Assembly (NCBI GenBank): GCA_034437795.1
Contig: DAOTTI010000113.1
Span: 1-22,364 of the forward strand
DNA: 22,364 nt
Reading direction: 5' to 3'
Source: DAOTTI01 sp034437795
GTDB taxonomy: Bacteria; Chloroflexota; UBA11872; UBA12225
In this document: one piece after another, positions 7,150-15,660 of the stretch
Layout of the letters: each line of letters starts with the position of its first letter
Numbering within the stretch: the stretch's first letter is position 1
Notes under the pieces: generated by a model
Told to the model about the DNA's origin: nothing
Databases searched by the model: none
What the model saw: only the letters and a program-made list of their open reading frames with translations
Translations under genes and position numbers: made by a program

Positions 7150-8562
7150 CTACGGGCCGGCGAAGAGCATGATGCGGCCCCGGAAGTCGCCGACCACCAG
7201 GGAGCCATCCGGGCGGATGGACGGCGCCGTCCAGACCTGCGGGCCGATCTCGTAGTCAAAGAGCCAGTTGCCGGTAGCGGGATCCAGGGCGAAGACGTGC
7301 CCCACGGTGCTCCCAGTGTACACGGTCCCGCGGCTATCCAGGGCCGGCGCATTGAAGATGGAACCGTAGATCTTGGACTGCCAGCGGAGCGTGCCGTTCT
7401 CACGGTTCAGGGCGTAGATCCCGCCCTTGTTGGCCCCGAAGTAGAGGGTGCTATTGTCCGCGCTCAGGGCCGCCGTCGACCAGATACCGGCGTACTCCCG
7501 CTCGGCTTCGAACAGCCACTTGAGCTTCCCATCGGGCGTGATCGCGTAGAAGTTGCTGTTGTTCGCCCCAACGTAGATCGTCCCATCGGGCGCCACCGTC
7601 GGCGAGGCCCCGCTCCCGACGCCGTCGCGGCCACCGCCGGCTCCCTCCTGGCGCACCAGTGGCGTGGGACCCAGGTGCGCGCCGAAGTCGAACGTCCACC
7701 GGATCGTGCCCTCCTTCGCTCCTGCCTCCTTCGGCGGCGCGACGGCGTAGAGCTTGCCATCCATGCTGGAGCAGTACACCGTGCCGTCGGGGCCGAGCGC
7801 GGGGGTGGCGATCAGCACGGGGCCGGTCTGGGCCGTCCACTTCACCGTGCCATCCGGCGCAATGGCGAACAGCTTGCCCGCGCCGTTCAGCACGTAGATC
7901 GTCCCATCCGGTCCCAGGGTGGGCGAAGAGCCCTGGCGCCCGGGGCCGAGATCGACGGACCAGCGCACTTGGGCCTCGCTTCCGCTGGAAGGGGCCCGCA
8001 GGGCGTAGAACTTGGCGCTGGCCTCGGCCGGCGTGGCCCATCCCGTGGTGAACGAGATGTAGATCGTCCCGTCCCGCCCAATGGCCGGCGTGCAGTGCAT
8101 CGAGGAGGCGCCGGGCGGATGGAAGCGCCAGACCAGCTCCAGGCTGTCGCCACGCCCGGGATCACGCAGGGCGACCAGATTCCCGGGGAAGTTGCCGATG
8201 TAGATCGTGCCGTCGGGGCCGATCGCCGCTGAGCTCTGGATCTCCGGCCGGCTAAAGCCGGGGTTCGGCGTCTCCACCTTGATCGTGTCGAAGGTCCGCA
8301 GCAGCACCGCCTTGCGCGGGCCGGCGTACGGGCTCCGGCCGGTATGCTGCGCGTCCATCTGGAACATCGGCTTGCCGATGCCGGCCCCCTGGGCGCCGGG
8401 CGCGGCCGCCGGGGTGACCATGATCGTTTCTCGAGTGGTCTTGCACGCGCCCAGCAGCCCTGCGCCGCCGACGGCGGCGAGGCGGCCGGCAGCCCCAAAG
8501 AGCCCACGCCGGTTGGGGCGTGCCTCTAGACCATCGATTGCGTTCATCGCCTGCGTGCTCAT
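7150..8562 (-). CDS. Tat-type lipoprotein with PQQ-like beta-propeller repeats
   Basis: The protein has 470 residues from ATG 8562, which is preceded by AGGAGA at the right distance; longer in-frame starts upstream lack this. The N-terminus combines a twin-arginine motif (RRGLFG, Arg18-Arg19) with a lipobox ending LLGAC (Cys40), so it is probably a Tat-exported lipoprotein anchored outside the membrane. The remainder is a PQQ-like propeller with about eight blades marked by IGPDGTIYIGNF, IGRDGTIYISFT, LGPDGTIYVLNG, LGPDGTVYCSSM, VAPDGTIYVGAN, LDSRGTVYTGST and IRPDGSLVVGDF. These resemble BamB and PQQ-dehydrogenase blades, but dehydrogenase catalytic residues are not evident, so a binding or scaffold role is more likely than a quinoprotein enzyme. 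It starts 58 bases after the DUF2079 gene on the same strand and is probably its operon partner. Confidence 0.85.
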   Translation of the reverse strand: MSTQAMNAIDGLEARPNRRGLFGAAGRLAAVGGAGLLGACKTTRETIMVTPAAAPGAQGAGIGKPMFQMDAQHTGRSPYAGPRKAVLLRTFDTIKVETPNPGFSRPEIQSSAAIGPDGTIYIGNFPGNLVALRDPGRGDSLELVWRFHPPGASSMHCTPAIGRDGTIYISFTTGWATPAEASAKFYALRAPSSGSEAQVRWSVDLGPGRQGSSPTLGPDGTIYVLNGAGKLFAIAPDGTVKWTAQTGPVLIATPALGPDGTVYCSSMDGKLYAVAPPKEAGAKEGTIRWTFDFGAHLGPTPLVRQEGAGGGRDGVGSGASPTVAPDGTIYVGANNSNFYAITPDGKLKWLFEAEREYAGIWSTAALSADNSTLYFGANKGGIYALNRENGTLRWQSKIYGSIFNAPALDSRGTVYTGSTVGHVFALDPATGNWLFDYEIGPQVWTAPSIRPDGSLVVGDFRGRIMLFAGP

Positions 8563-8620
8563 GCTTCGTCTCCTGGTGGGCCCCTGACCGGCCCTGTGCC
8601 CCTCCCTGGGCGCCTGGGAG

Positions 8621-10741
8621 TTATGGCAAGCGCCCGAGGACAAGGACGTGTCCGTCGTCGAGAAGTTGCGCGCCCTGGCTACGAACCGGCAGCCGCGGCG
8701 CGTCGGCAGCATCGCCCAGCGTGACCCCCACACCGATCCGGTCGCCGGCCCGATACGCCAGGGGCGGATAGCTGAGCCGGACCACCTCCCCCGGCACCCA
8801 CCGCGACGTGGGATACCAGAACTGTGTGGCGTTCCCGCCCTCGACTTCCCGTACTACATTGTCACCACCAATCAGGAACGCGGCGAACCGATAGGAAAAA
8901 TTGGTTGTCTGCTTGCTGCGGACGTAGAGCACCGGGCGCACGCGCCGCACGGGAAAGTTGACCTCGGGGAGCCGCTCCCAGCGGTACCCGAGCACCTCGA
9001 ACCGGTCCCCGAACGTGGCCGGGGCAGGGGAGATGGGCGTGAACCGCTCGTTCTCGTCCGCACGGGCGAACGAGTAGAAGGCCGGTGGGAGCGGAGCCGG
9101 CCCGCTGCCGCCGGCGCTGGAACCGGCGGCGCTGGACGAACGGCGCGCATCCGTCGCGCTATCCCGCAGCACGGCCCGACTGTCCGCTGTGTCCACCGGG
9201 TTCACCGTATTCACCACGTCTCGACCGCCCGCCGCGTCCCGCCCGTCCAGTCGATGCGGATCGTCTCGCCGCCGGGCCAGCAGGAGCAGCCCGTTGACCG
9301 CGTCCAGCACCTCGAACCGGCCGCTGGCTAGCAGCGCCGTGGCGGCGGGGTAGAGACGGTCGGGGGCCAGCGGATCCGACGTCCCGGCCACGTCGATGAG
9401 CACGTAGGCGGCGTCCTCGACCGCCGGAAAGACGTAGATCTGCTCGCGCGTCGCCAGGTGCGGGAAGACGTTGGACTGGGCTGAGACGGGGGCGTCAGGC
9501 GGAATGCGCTCCAGGAGCGGTCGCAGGTGAGCCACGCGCGGCGGGCCTGCCGGCCAGGTGAAGCGCTGCGCCGGCGGAAGAATGCCCTCACGCCAGCTCT
9601 CCCCCAGGGCAATGGCCAGGCCCGCAAGGGCGATGCCGAGCGTTGCGCTCCCCCTTGGCCAGGCGAACCAGCGATGACCCCAGGCGGCCAGGCGGCGGGC
9701 CCCGCAGATGGCGGCGACCAGGAGCGCCGGCACCACCTCCGCCGAGTAGTGGGCGCCCCCGCCGTGCTGCCACGGCGAGTCCGAGAGGCTGTTCAGCGCC
9801 AGCACTGGGGCGGCCATCGCCAGTTCCAAAGGAGCGAGCAGGGCCAGCCAGCCGGTGCTGGCCAGCAGGTGCCCGACGTAAGCCACCGCATAGTCCGCCA
9901 CCGGCGACACGAGCCGCCCGGCGGCCGCCGCCCGCGCGAAGTCCCGCAGGAGATCCAACGCATCCGAATACCGCCCGCTGAAGAGCGATGGGGCGCCCCC
10001 ATTGGCCCGCGGCATGATCACGCCAAAGCAGAGAGCCACCCAGGCAAAGGCCAGCGCGGCCACCGCCAGGCCGAGCCACCGCCGGCCCTGCCGGAGCCAG
10101 ACGTACAGGCCCATCATCCCCACCAGCAGCCCCACCTCCTCCTTGGCCAGGGTGCCGGCGACGGCCGCGATCCCAAAGGGCAGGTAGCGCCCCGCTAGCA
10201 AAAAGTGCCAGGCAAACAAGAGCAGCGAGCCCGTTAGCGACACGGCGTGAAAGTCGGAGAGGGCGGCGGCCTGGATGGATGGAAAGAGCAGGTACATCGC
10301 CGCGAAGGCCAGCGCGGCGCCGCGATGCCCCGTCTGCCGGCAGGCGATCCAGTAGGCCGGCAGGGCGCCGAGCGCGAGCACGCCGGCCAGCAGGACGATG
10401 AGGATCTCCGGCCCGGCGTAGATCCGGTACAGCTGCGAAAGCGGAAAGTAGAGCAGCTCCACGTGGTAGGCCAGCAGGGAATCGCGGTCCGCCCCCGGCC
10501 CGAATTGCAAGGGGCGGCCCAGCTCCGAGCCGACCTCGCCCCGGAATACGGTAAAGCGCAGGCCGCGGCCCTGCAGGGCGTTCCACGTGACCTGGCTGGC
10601 GTACCCCATGTCCAGGGCCTGGCTGTCCAGGTTCCAGTGGCGCCACAGGGCCAGGCCTCCCATCGCCAGCGCCGACGCGCCGATCAGCGCGGTGAGCAGG
10701 ATGGGGGGAAGCGCGTGGATGAGGCGGGCTGAGCGAGACAT
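8621..10741 (-). CDS. DUF2079 polytopic membrane protein
   Basis: From ATG 10741 the protein has about 706 residues. The first 430 hold around ten hydrophobic segments. Between the first and second is a long loop with HWNLDSQALDMGYASQVTWN and the GRPLQFGPGADRDSLLAYHV region, a layout typical of DUF2079 and related GT-C/PMT-like membrane glycosyltransferases. AKEEVGLLVGMMGLYVWLR is another typical family segment. The C-terminal 270 residues are soluble: an Asp/Arg/Ser-rich linker leads to a beta-rich domain (FEVLGYRWERLPEVNFPVRR, then GDRIGVGVTLGD). Function in this family is unproven; a lipid-linked sugar transferase is the usual guess. The start is weakly supported: no strong ribosome binding site precedes ATG 10741, and the frame stays open to 10906. 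It is followed by the propeller lipoprotein in an apparent two-gene operon. Confidence 0.8.
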   Translation of the reverse strand: MSRSARLIHALPPILLTALIGASALAMGGLALWRHWNLDSQALDMGYASQVTWNALQGRGLRFTVFRGEVGSELGRPLQFGPGADRDSLLAYHVELLYFPLSQLYRIYAGPEILIVLLAGVLALGALPAYWIACRQTGHRGAALAFAAMYLLFPSIQAAALSDFHAVSLTGSLLLFAWHFLLAGRYLPFGIAAVAGTLAKEEVGLLVGMMGLYVWLRQGRRWLGLAVAALAFAWVALCFGVIMPRANGGAPSLFSGRYSDALDLLRDFARAAAAGRLVSPVADYAVAYVGHLLASTGWLALLAPLELAMAAPVLALNSLSDSPWQHGGGAHYSAEVVPALLVAAICGARRLAAWGHRWFAWPRGSATLGIALAGLAIALGESWREGILPPAQRFTWPAGPPRVAHLRPLLERIPPDAPVSAQSNVFPHLATREQIYVFPAVEDAAYVLIDVAGTSDPLAPDRLYPAATALLASGRFEVLDAVNGLLLLARRRDDPHRLDGRDAAGGRDVVNTVNPVDTADSRAVLRDSATDARRSSSAAGSSAGGSGPAPLPPAFYSFARADENERFTPISPAPATFGDRFEVLGYRWERLPEVNFPVRRVRPVLYVRSKQTTNFSYRFAAFLIGGDNVVREVEGGNATQFWYPTSRWVPGEVVRLSYPPLAYRAGDRIGVGVTLGDAADAPRLPVRSQGAQLLDDGHVLVLGRLP

Positions 10742-10838
10742 CAGGCAGCGATCGGGGCCGCGCGCCTGAGCCTGCTCAGCAGGCCGCCACGTGCCGCGCG
10801 GTGGTCGAGAGACGCCAGGCAGCGATGTGGCCGCGCGC
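10742..10838. repeat. Direct repeat pair with a hairpin in the DUF2079 leader
   Basis: CAGGCAGCGAT followed after two bases by a GGCCGCGCGC core occurs at 10742-10766 and again at 10816-10838. The first copy touches the start codon of the DUF2079 gene. Between them a perfect stem, GCCTGC (10770-10775) with GCAGGC (10779-10784), has a three-base loop. These may be regulatory sites in the leader or a local duplication. Confidence 0.4.
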
Positions 10839-10920
10839 GTACGCGCCGATCCGAGGATAGCTATCGCGGCGCCTGAACCAACGCCAGCGCCGGAGCCAGG
10901 CGGCACCCCACAGGCACCCT

Positions 10921-10956
10921 CAACCTTGAACCTTGAACGTTGAACCTTGAACTCGG
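10921..10956. repeat. Heptamer tandem repeat (AACCTTG) next to the GGDEF-EAL stop codon
   Basis: Four consecutive 7-base units, AACCTTG, AACCTTG, AACGTTG and AACCTTG (10922-10949), are followed by a degenerate fifth (AACTCGG). The array ends one base from the stop codon (10958-10960, minus strand) of the GGDEF-EAL gene. Seven is not a multiple of three, so copy-number change could alter the reading if a transcript from the other side were translated. Here it lies outside any supported gene. Confidence 0.75.
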
Positions 10957-10957
10957 C

Positions 10958-12727
10958 CTAGTTGGACGTGCCGCGGGCCAGGACGGTCCGCGCAGCGGAC
11001 TGGGCGAAGCGCACGGCGGCGGCGCTCGGGCTCGGCGCCGCCAGGTAGTAGCCCTGGGCGGCGTCGCACTCCAGGCTGCGTAGCCGGCGCAGCTGGTCTG
11101 CCGTCTCCACGCCCTCGGCCGTGACCTGCAGCTCCAGGGCGTGGCCGAGGCGAATGATGGCGGCCACGATGGCCGTGTCCTCCGGATCCTGGCCCAGCGC
11201 CCCAACGAAGGAGCGGTCGATCTTCAGCGTATCGACGGGGAAGCGTTTGAGGTAGCTGAGCGACGAGTAGCCGGTGCCGAAGTCGTCGACCGCCAGCCGG
11301 ACGCCCAGGGCCTTGAGCGCCTGGAGGGTGCGAATGCTGGAGTGGACGTCGTGCATGACCACCCCCTCCGTGATCTCCAGGATCAGGTCCTGGGGCCGGC
11401 AGCCGGTCTCACGCAGGATGGCCGCGATATCGGCGGCCAGGTTTGGCTGCTGAAACTGGCGCGCGGACAGGTTCACCGCCACAGCGATTGGCAGGCGGTC
11501 GGGATATTCCTCCCGCCAGGCGCGGGCCTGGAGGCACGCCACCTCAAGGACCCAGCGCCCGATAGGGACGATCAAGCCGGTCTCTTCCGCCAGGGGCAGG
11601 AACTCTTCTGGCGGGAGCAGGCCCCGCCGCGGGTGCTGCCAGCGGATCAAGGCCTCCATCGCCACCAGGCTGCTGTTCTCACCGCGGCCGGCGCCCAGAT
11701 TGATCACCGGCTGGTAGTTGACGCGGAACTCCTGCCGCTCAAGGGCGCGCCGCAGATCGGTCTCGTGCTGCAGGCGCTCCAGGGCCCCCGCCCGCATGCT
11801 GGGATCGAACACCTCATAGCGTGCCTTCCCTTTTTGCTTGGCGCGGTACATCGCCACGTCGGCGTCGCGCAGCAAGGCCGTGGCCAGGCCACCAAGGTCG
11901 CGCTGTGCCGCCGGCCCCGCTGGCCGACCGGGCCGGCCCAGGGCGATCCCGATGCTGGTGGTGACAAAGACCTCCTGCCCATCCAGCAGGAAGGGGGCCT
12001 CCATCGCGGCCAGGATGCGTTCCGCCACGCGGGCCGCGTCCTGGACGTCATTCACGTCTTCCAGGAGCACGGTGAACTCGTCGCCCCCCAGGCGGGCGGC
12101 CACGTCCTGCCCGCGCAGGCAGCTCCGCAACCGGTTGGCGACGGCCACCAGCAGCTGGTCGCCCACGCTGTGCCCGAGGCTATCGTTGATCACCTTGAAG
12201 CGATCCAGGTCAAGAAAGAGCACGGCCACCGGGCGCTCGCGGCGCGCGGCCCGCAGCATGGCATGGTGCAGGGCATCCACGAAGAACGCGCGGTTGGCCA
12301 GGTTCGTCAGCGGGTCGTGCGTCGCGCGGTGCTCCAGGGCCGCCTCCACGCGCTTTCGCTCCGTAAGCTCTTCCTGCGCCTGCCGGTAGTGGCGCGTCGC
12401 CTCCTGGCGGAGGTGGGCCACCAGGATCGCCATGGCGGACAGGAGGGCGAGACCGGCCAGATGGAACAGCTCCAGGGCCGGGTCGGCGCCGCCGGGCGTA
12501 CCCTTGAGCAGGCTCACGATCACGTAGAGCGCCAGCGCCAGCAGGCTCAGCGCCGCGACCGGTCGGGGCGGTAACCGCAAGGCCGCGACGAGCACGGCCA
12601 CGGCGTAGGGCCAGTACACCGGCAGGGTGGGCACGACGAAGGCGTGAACCAGGGCCACCAGTGCCAGGGCGGCGATCACGGCTAGCGCAAGCACGAGACT
12701 GCCGGCTTTTAACCCGTCCCTACCCAC
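10958..12727 (-). CDS. Membrane GGDEF-EAL protein (c-di-GMP cyclase and phosphodiesterase)
   Basis: From GTG 12727 the protein has 589 residues. About four to five membrane helices occupy residues 6-105, followed by a coiled linker (about 107-135, RQEATRHYRQAQEELTERKR). The GGDEF domain (about 138-305) keeps GGDEF at 214-218 and the product-inhibition I-site RGQD at 205-208. The EAL domain (about 320-580) keeps EAL at 358-360, the Glu of EITEG, DDFGTG at 481-486, Lys502, EGVET at 538-542 and QGYYLAAP near the end. Both the synthetic and hydrolytic active sites therefore look intact. No PAS or GAF sensor is present, so the membrane region is the likely input. GTG 12727 has GAAAGG nine bases upstream; GTG 12775 is a longer alternative with GAGG directly abutting. 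The gene is divergent from the sensor kinase across about 1 kb. Confidence 0.92.
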   Translation of the reverse strand: MGRDGLKAGSLVLALAVIAALALVALVHAFVVPTLPVYWPYAVAVLVAALRLPPRPVAALSLLALALYVIVSLLKGTPGGADPALELFHLAGLALLSAMAILVAHLRQEATRHYRQAQEELTERKRVEAALEHRATHDPLTNLANRAFFVDALHHAMLRAARRERPVAVLFLDLDRFKVINDSLGHSVGDQLLVAVANRLRSCLRGQDVAARLGGDEFTVLLEDVNDVQDAARVAERILAAMEAPFLLDGQEVFVTTSIGIALGRPGRPAGPAAQRDLGGLATALLRDADVAMYRAKQKGKARYEVFDPSMRAGALERLQHETDLRRALERQEFRVNYQPVINLGAGRGENSSLVAMEALIRWQHPRRGLLPPEEFLPLAEETGLIVPIGRWVLEVACLQARAWREEYPDRLPIAVAVNLSARQFQQPNLAADIAAILRETGCRPQDLILEITEGVVMHDVHSSIRTLQALKALGVRLAVDDFGTGYSSLSYLKRFPVDTLKIDRSFVGALGQDPEDTAIVAAIIRLGHALELQVTAEGVETADQLRRLRSLECDAAQGYYLAAPSPSAAAVRFAQSAARTVLARGTSN

Positions 12728-13308
12728 TGCTCGTGGCCTTTCGTCGGGCAGATAGGCCCATCTCGGTGCGCGCACCCTCGCATGCGGGATGGGCGCAGGA
12801 ATGGGTGCAGGAGGGATCTGTCAGGTCGCATCGGCGCGACAGACGGGACGCTCAGGGCGGAGGCTACCCCCGCGTGCCGACGTCGCCACCAGATCTAGCG
12901 GCATGGGCAGGCTCCCGACGCCCTCACGCTGGCCGTCTTCCTATCCTCCATGGGCGCATCGCTTGCACGTTCAACGGGTCTGTTCTAGGGGCGCTTCAGC
13001 ACGCGATGATCAAGGCTGCACCCACCGAAGCGGGTTGCGCGCCGGTGGAGACACTGTTGAGCTAATGGGTCACGTGCCTTGGCTCTGGCCATTGGCTCCC
13101 CTGGTGGAATGGCAATGGGCATGACAAACGACCCACTAGGCGCGTGGCTTGCAGCCATTGGACCGTCGACCAACCCGTGGGGTGAGCGACCCGCCGGTGG
13201 ACGTATGGTTGAGCGCCACACGTGCCGCCAGGGCCGCTGTCGTCCTGCAGGGCACAGGGCTGGCGACGCGGGAGCCCATGGGTCGGAGCGCTGCCTCCAA
13301 TGCGCCGG

Positions 13309-13423
13309 CCCACCATGGATCACCATCGTCCATCGTCGGCGCCGAACCCGTGGACGACGCGCGCGCCTTCGCCGGCGTCTTCCACGCCGCCCCACCGTGG
13401 ATCACCATCATCGGCGCCGAACC
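13309..13423. repeat. Imperfect direct repeat, two copies about 82 bp apart
   Basis: Copy 1 (13309-13348) and copy 2 (13391-13423) share CCCACC-R-TGGATCACCATC and then TCGGCGCCGAACC. Copy 1 carries seven extra bases in the middle. Both contain the GGCGCC palindrome. No coding frame is supported over them. They may be a local duplication or paired protein-binding sites in the divergent promoter region. Confidence 0.5.
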
Positions 13424-13643
13424 AGCAGTGCCAAACCGGCAGAGCCGGCGGGAAGACGCCGAAGGGCGACGCAAGTACTATCCGGTACCTGGAATCGTTC
13501 CCTGACCGCTACGATGCTGGTAGCGCACGCGACGCGACCTGCAGCGAGCCGCGCCGGCCACGCCTGCTGTCTCCTGGCACCGAGAGTGTATCATTCGTCC
13601 CGCTCATTCCGTCAGGAAGAGCCGAAGGGAGACACCTGCCGGG

Positions 13644-13661
13644 GCCGGTAGCGCTGCCGGC
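13644..13661. promoter_or_regulatory. 18-bp near-palindrome upstream of the sensor kinase
   Basis: GCCGGTAGCGCTGCCGGC is symmetric except for one mismatched pair (13649/13656). It lies 80 bases upstream of the kinase start codon, where an operator would be expected. In a genome this rich in G and C such palindromes arise often by chance, so the assignment is weak. Confidence 0.2.
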
Positions 13662-13740
13662 GTCGCCCAGGCTGGTAGGGCCGGCACTCACGTCGAGCCT
13701 GGATCGTGTCGCGCGCTGGCGCTGCGCCACGCACCCGGGG

Positions 13741-15660
13741 ATGACAGTGAACGACAGCCACGGGCCGGCTCTCCCGCCACAGCCCGGGCGAGAGGGCGGC
13801 CTACCACCGTTGCGTCCATCGGGCGCCCCTGCTGAGGCGCCCCGTACGCCTCATCCCCCGCCTGACCCGATTGTCGTCGTGGATGGCGACGAGGCCAGCC
13901 GCGAGGCCCTGACCAGGGTGCTCTCCACCTCCGGCTACGTGCCGATCGCGGCGCGGTCGGTGGATGACGCGCGGGCCGTGCTGCAGGACCGGCGCCACCC
14001 GCCGCCGGCAGCGGTGGTGGTCCACCTTTCGTGGTCCACGGCGGACCACCTGCGCCTGGTGCGCGAGCTGCGCCGGCAGGAAGCGTCACGGGCAGCAGGC
14101 GAGACGGGTGAGGCGGCCGGCCCCCGCCGGCTGCCTCCCCGCGTGCCCGTGCTGGTCGTCGGCGGCCAGCTTACGCCCCAGGAGCGGCTGGCCGCCCTCG
14201 AAGCCGGCGCCGATGACGTGCTCACCAAACCGGTGGCCCCCAGCGAGCTCCTGGCCTGCGTACGCCGGCACCTCCAGGCCCGCCGCACGGAGGGGGAGGC
14301 CTACCGGCGCGCCGCCCGGCTACGGGCGCTGCACGACGCGTCCCTCTTGCTGGCCGCGCCGGTGGCCGCTACACCAGAGGCGGTGGCGTCGCTGCTGGGC
14401 AGTATTATCAGTGGCGCGGTCGCCTGCCTGGGCGGGCGTGACGGCCGGCTGGTGCTGGCCGACGACCCCGCCTGGCAGGACCTGGTGCCGGGCACCGATC
14501 CGGCGGACGGGTTGATCCGCGTGGAGCAGCAGCGCCGCCTCCATCGCGTGCGGTGGCGCCCCGACGAGACCACGCAGCACGTGCTGGCGACGGGGGAGCT
14601 GCTGGCGATCTCGCACACCCTCGTGGGGGACGGCTTCGGCCCCTATCCCCATCTGGCCGAGCGAGGCATCGGCTCCTTCGTGTTGGCCCCGCTCCGCGCC
14701 GGCGGGCGTACCCTGGGCGTGCTTACCGTCAGCTTCCGCGAGCCAGGCGAGCTGGACGACGAGGATCGCGAGGTCCTTGAGCTCTTTGCCGCCCACGCCG
14801 CCATGGCCCTGGAGCGGGTGCGGCTGCTGCTGGTCGAACGCGAACGGCAGGCGCAGACGGCGCGCCTCGTGGCCACTCTGGCGCAGCAAGAAGCGGAAGC
14901 AGCGGCGCTGCGCGACCTGGACCGGCTCAAGAACGAGCTACTGAGCACCGTCTCTCACGAACTCCGTACGCCCCTGACGGTGATCTACGGCTACGCGCAG
15001 CGCCTGCAGGCTCGCGCCACCGTCCTGGATGCCGCCACGATCGCGGAGATGGGCGGGCGCATCCAGGCCAGTGCGGCCCGCCTGAAACGCCTCATTGACG
15101 ATCTGCTGGACTTCGCCAGCCTGGAACGGCAGGCGCTGCGCCTCCAGCTGGAGCCCTTCGACCTGGTGGCCCTGCTCAGGGAGGTCGTCGCCGGCTTCCG
15201 GCAGCAGCCCGGTGGCCGGCGCCTGCAGACCAGACTTCCGACGCACCTACCCGTCTACGCCGACCGGGCCCGTGTGGCCCAGGTCGTGTCCAACCTGCTG
15301 GTGAACGCCCTCACGTATGCGCTGACGGGACGGGTTACCGTGCGCGCCATGCCGGACGGCACGGTGGCGCGGGTGGAGGTGCGCGACCGCGGCCCGGGCA
15401 TCGCGCCTGAGGAGCAGGCGCGCGTGTGGCAGAAGTTCGTCCGCGGGACGCAGGTAGCCCGGTTTGACCTGGCGCCGGGCAGCGGGATCGGGCTGGCGCT
15501 GGTCAAGGCGCTGGTCGAGGCCCAGGGCGGGCGCGTAGGGCTGGAGAGCACGCCCGGCCGCGGCGCCTGCTTCTGGTTCGAGCTGCCGCTGTCCGCCGCT
15601 CCTGTTTCCCCGGCATCCCCCGCTGCACCAATCGCTTCCACGGCTTCCGCGTCAGAGTGA
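13741..15660 (+). CDS. Sensor histidine kinase with N-terminal degenerate receiver and GAF domains
   Basis: From ATG 13741 the protein has 639 residues and no membrane helix. A receiver domain (about 43-180) keeps the acidic pocket (Asp48, Asp50, Glu51) and the Lys163-Pro of LTKPV. The phospho-acceptor position is His95 (AAVVVHLSW) instead of Asp, and the conserved Thr/Ser is Gly (VLVVGG). A GAF-like domain (about 196-360) and a coiled segment follow. The kinase core has the H-box SHELRTPL with His406, the N-box NLLVNA (Asn518, Asn522), DRGPGI from Asp549 and GSGIGL from Gly580, so it should be able to autophosphorylate. The receiver probably acts as a phosphorylation-independent interaction or sensing module. 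The partner regulator is not adjacent. The frame is open back to 13222, but upstream residues lack domain character and ATG 13741 fits the receiver boundary; its ribosome binding site is poor. Confidence 0.88.
   Translation: MTVNDSHGPALPPQPGREGGLPPLRPSGAPAEAPRTPHPPPDPIVVVDGDEASREALTRVLSTSGYVPIAARSVDDARAVLQDRRHPPPAAVVVHLSWSTADHLRLVRELRRQEASRAAGETGEAAGPRRLPPRVPVLVVGGQLTPQERLAALEAGADDVLTKPVAPSELLACVRRHLQARRTEGEAYRRAARLRALHDASLLLAAPVAATPEAVASLLGSIISGAVACLGGRDGRLVLADDPAWQDLVPGTDPADGLIRVEQQRRLHRVRWRPDETTQHVLATGELLAISHTLVGDGFGPYPHLAERGIGSFVLAPLRAGGRTLGVLTVSFREPGELDDEDREVLELFAAHAAMALERVRLLLVERERQAQTARLVATLAQQEAEAAALRDLDRLKNELLSTVSHELRTPLTVIYGYAQRLQARATVLDAATIAEMGGRIQASAARLKRLIDDLLDFASLERQALRLQLEPFDLVALLREVVAGFRQQPGGRRLQTRLPTHLPVYADRARVAQVVSNLLVNALTYALTGRVTVRAMPDGTVARVEVRDRGPGIAPEEQARVWQKFVRGTQVARFDLAPGSGIGLALVKALVEAQGGRVGLESTPGRGACFWFELPLSAAPVSPASPAAPIASTASASE

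Larger units (their letters stand above)
12728..13740. other. About 1-kb divergent intergenic region between the GGDEF-EAL and histidine-kinase genes
   Basis: No frame here has recognisable protein content, although high GC keeps several frames open on both strands. It must contain the promoters of both flanking genes, but I could not place convincing -35 and -10 boxes. Structured features are an imperfect direct repeat (13309-13348 and 13391-13423) and an 18-bp near-palindrome, GCCGGTAGCGCTGCCGGC (13644-13661), lying 80 bases before the kinase start. A small or unrecognised gene cannot be excluded. Confidence 0.5.

Noticed and set aside
7039..8232. Plus-strand open frame of about 397 codons opposite the propeller lipoprotein
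   Set aside because: The product is low-complexity Arg/Gly/Pro text, and its repeats mirror the blades of the real minus-strand gene.
10921..10956. Iteron-type replication origin
   Set aside because: The heptamers are adjacent rather than helically phased, no DnaA-box cluster or replication initiator gene is nearby, and the window looks chromosomal.
11141..12574. Plus-strand open frame of about 477 codons opposite the GGDEF-EAL gene
   Set aside because: The minus strand encodes complete GGDEF and EAL domains; the plus-strand reading is an antisense shadow rich in Gln, His and Arg.
12685..12730. c-di-GMP riboswitch near the start of the GGDEF-EAL gene
   Set aside because: The suggestive bases lie inside the coding sequence and do not form the paired stems expected of known c-di-GMP riboswitches.
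13222..13740. N-terminal extension of the sensor kinase by about 173 residues
   Set aside because: The extension is Pro/Ser/Arg-rich with no domain, crosses the imperfect direct repeats, and the receiver domain begins just after ATG 13741.
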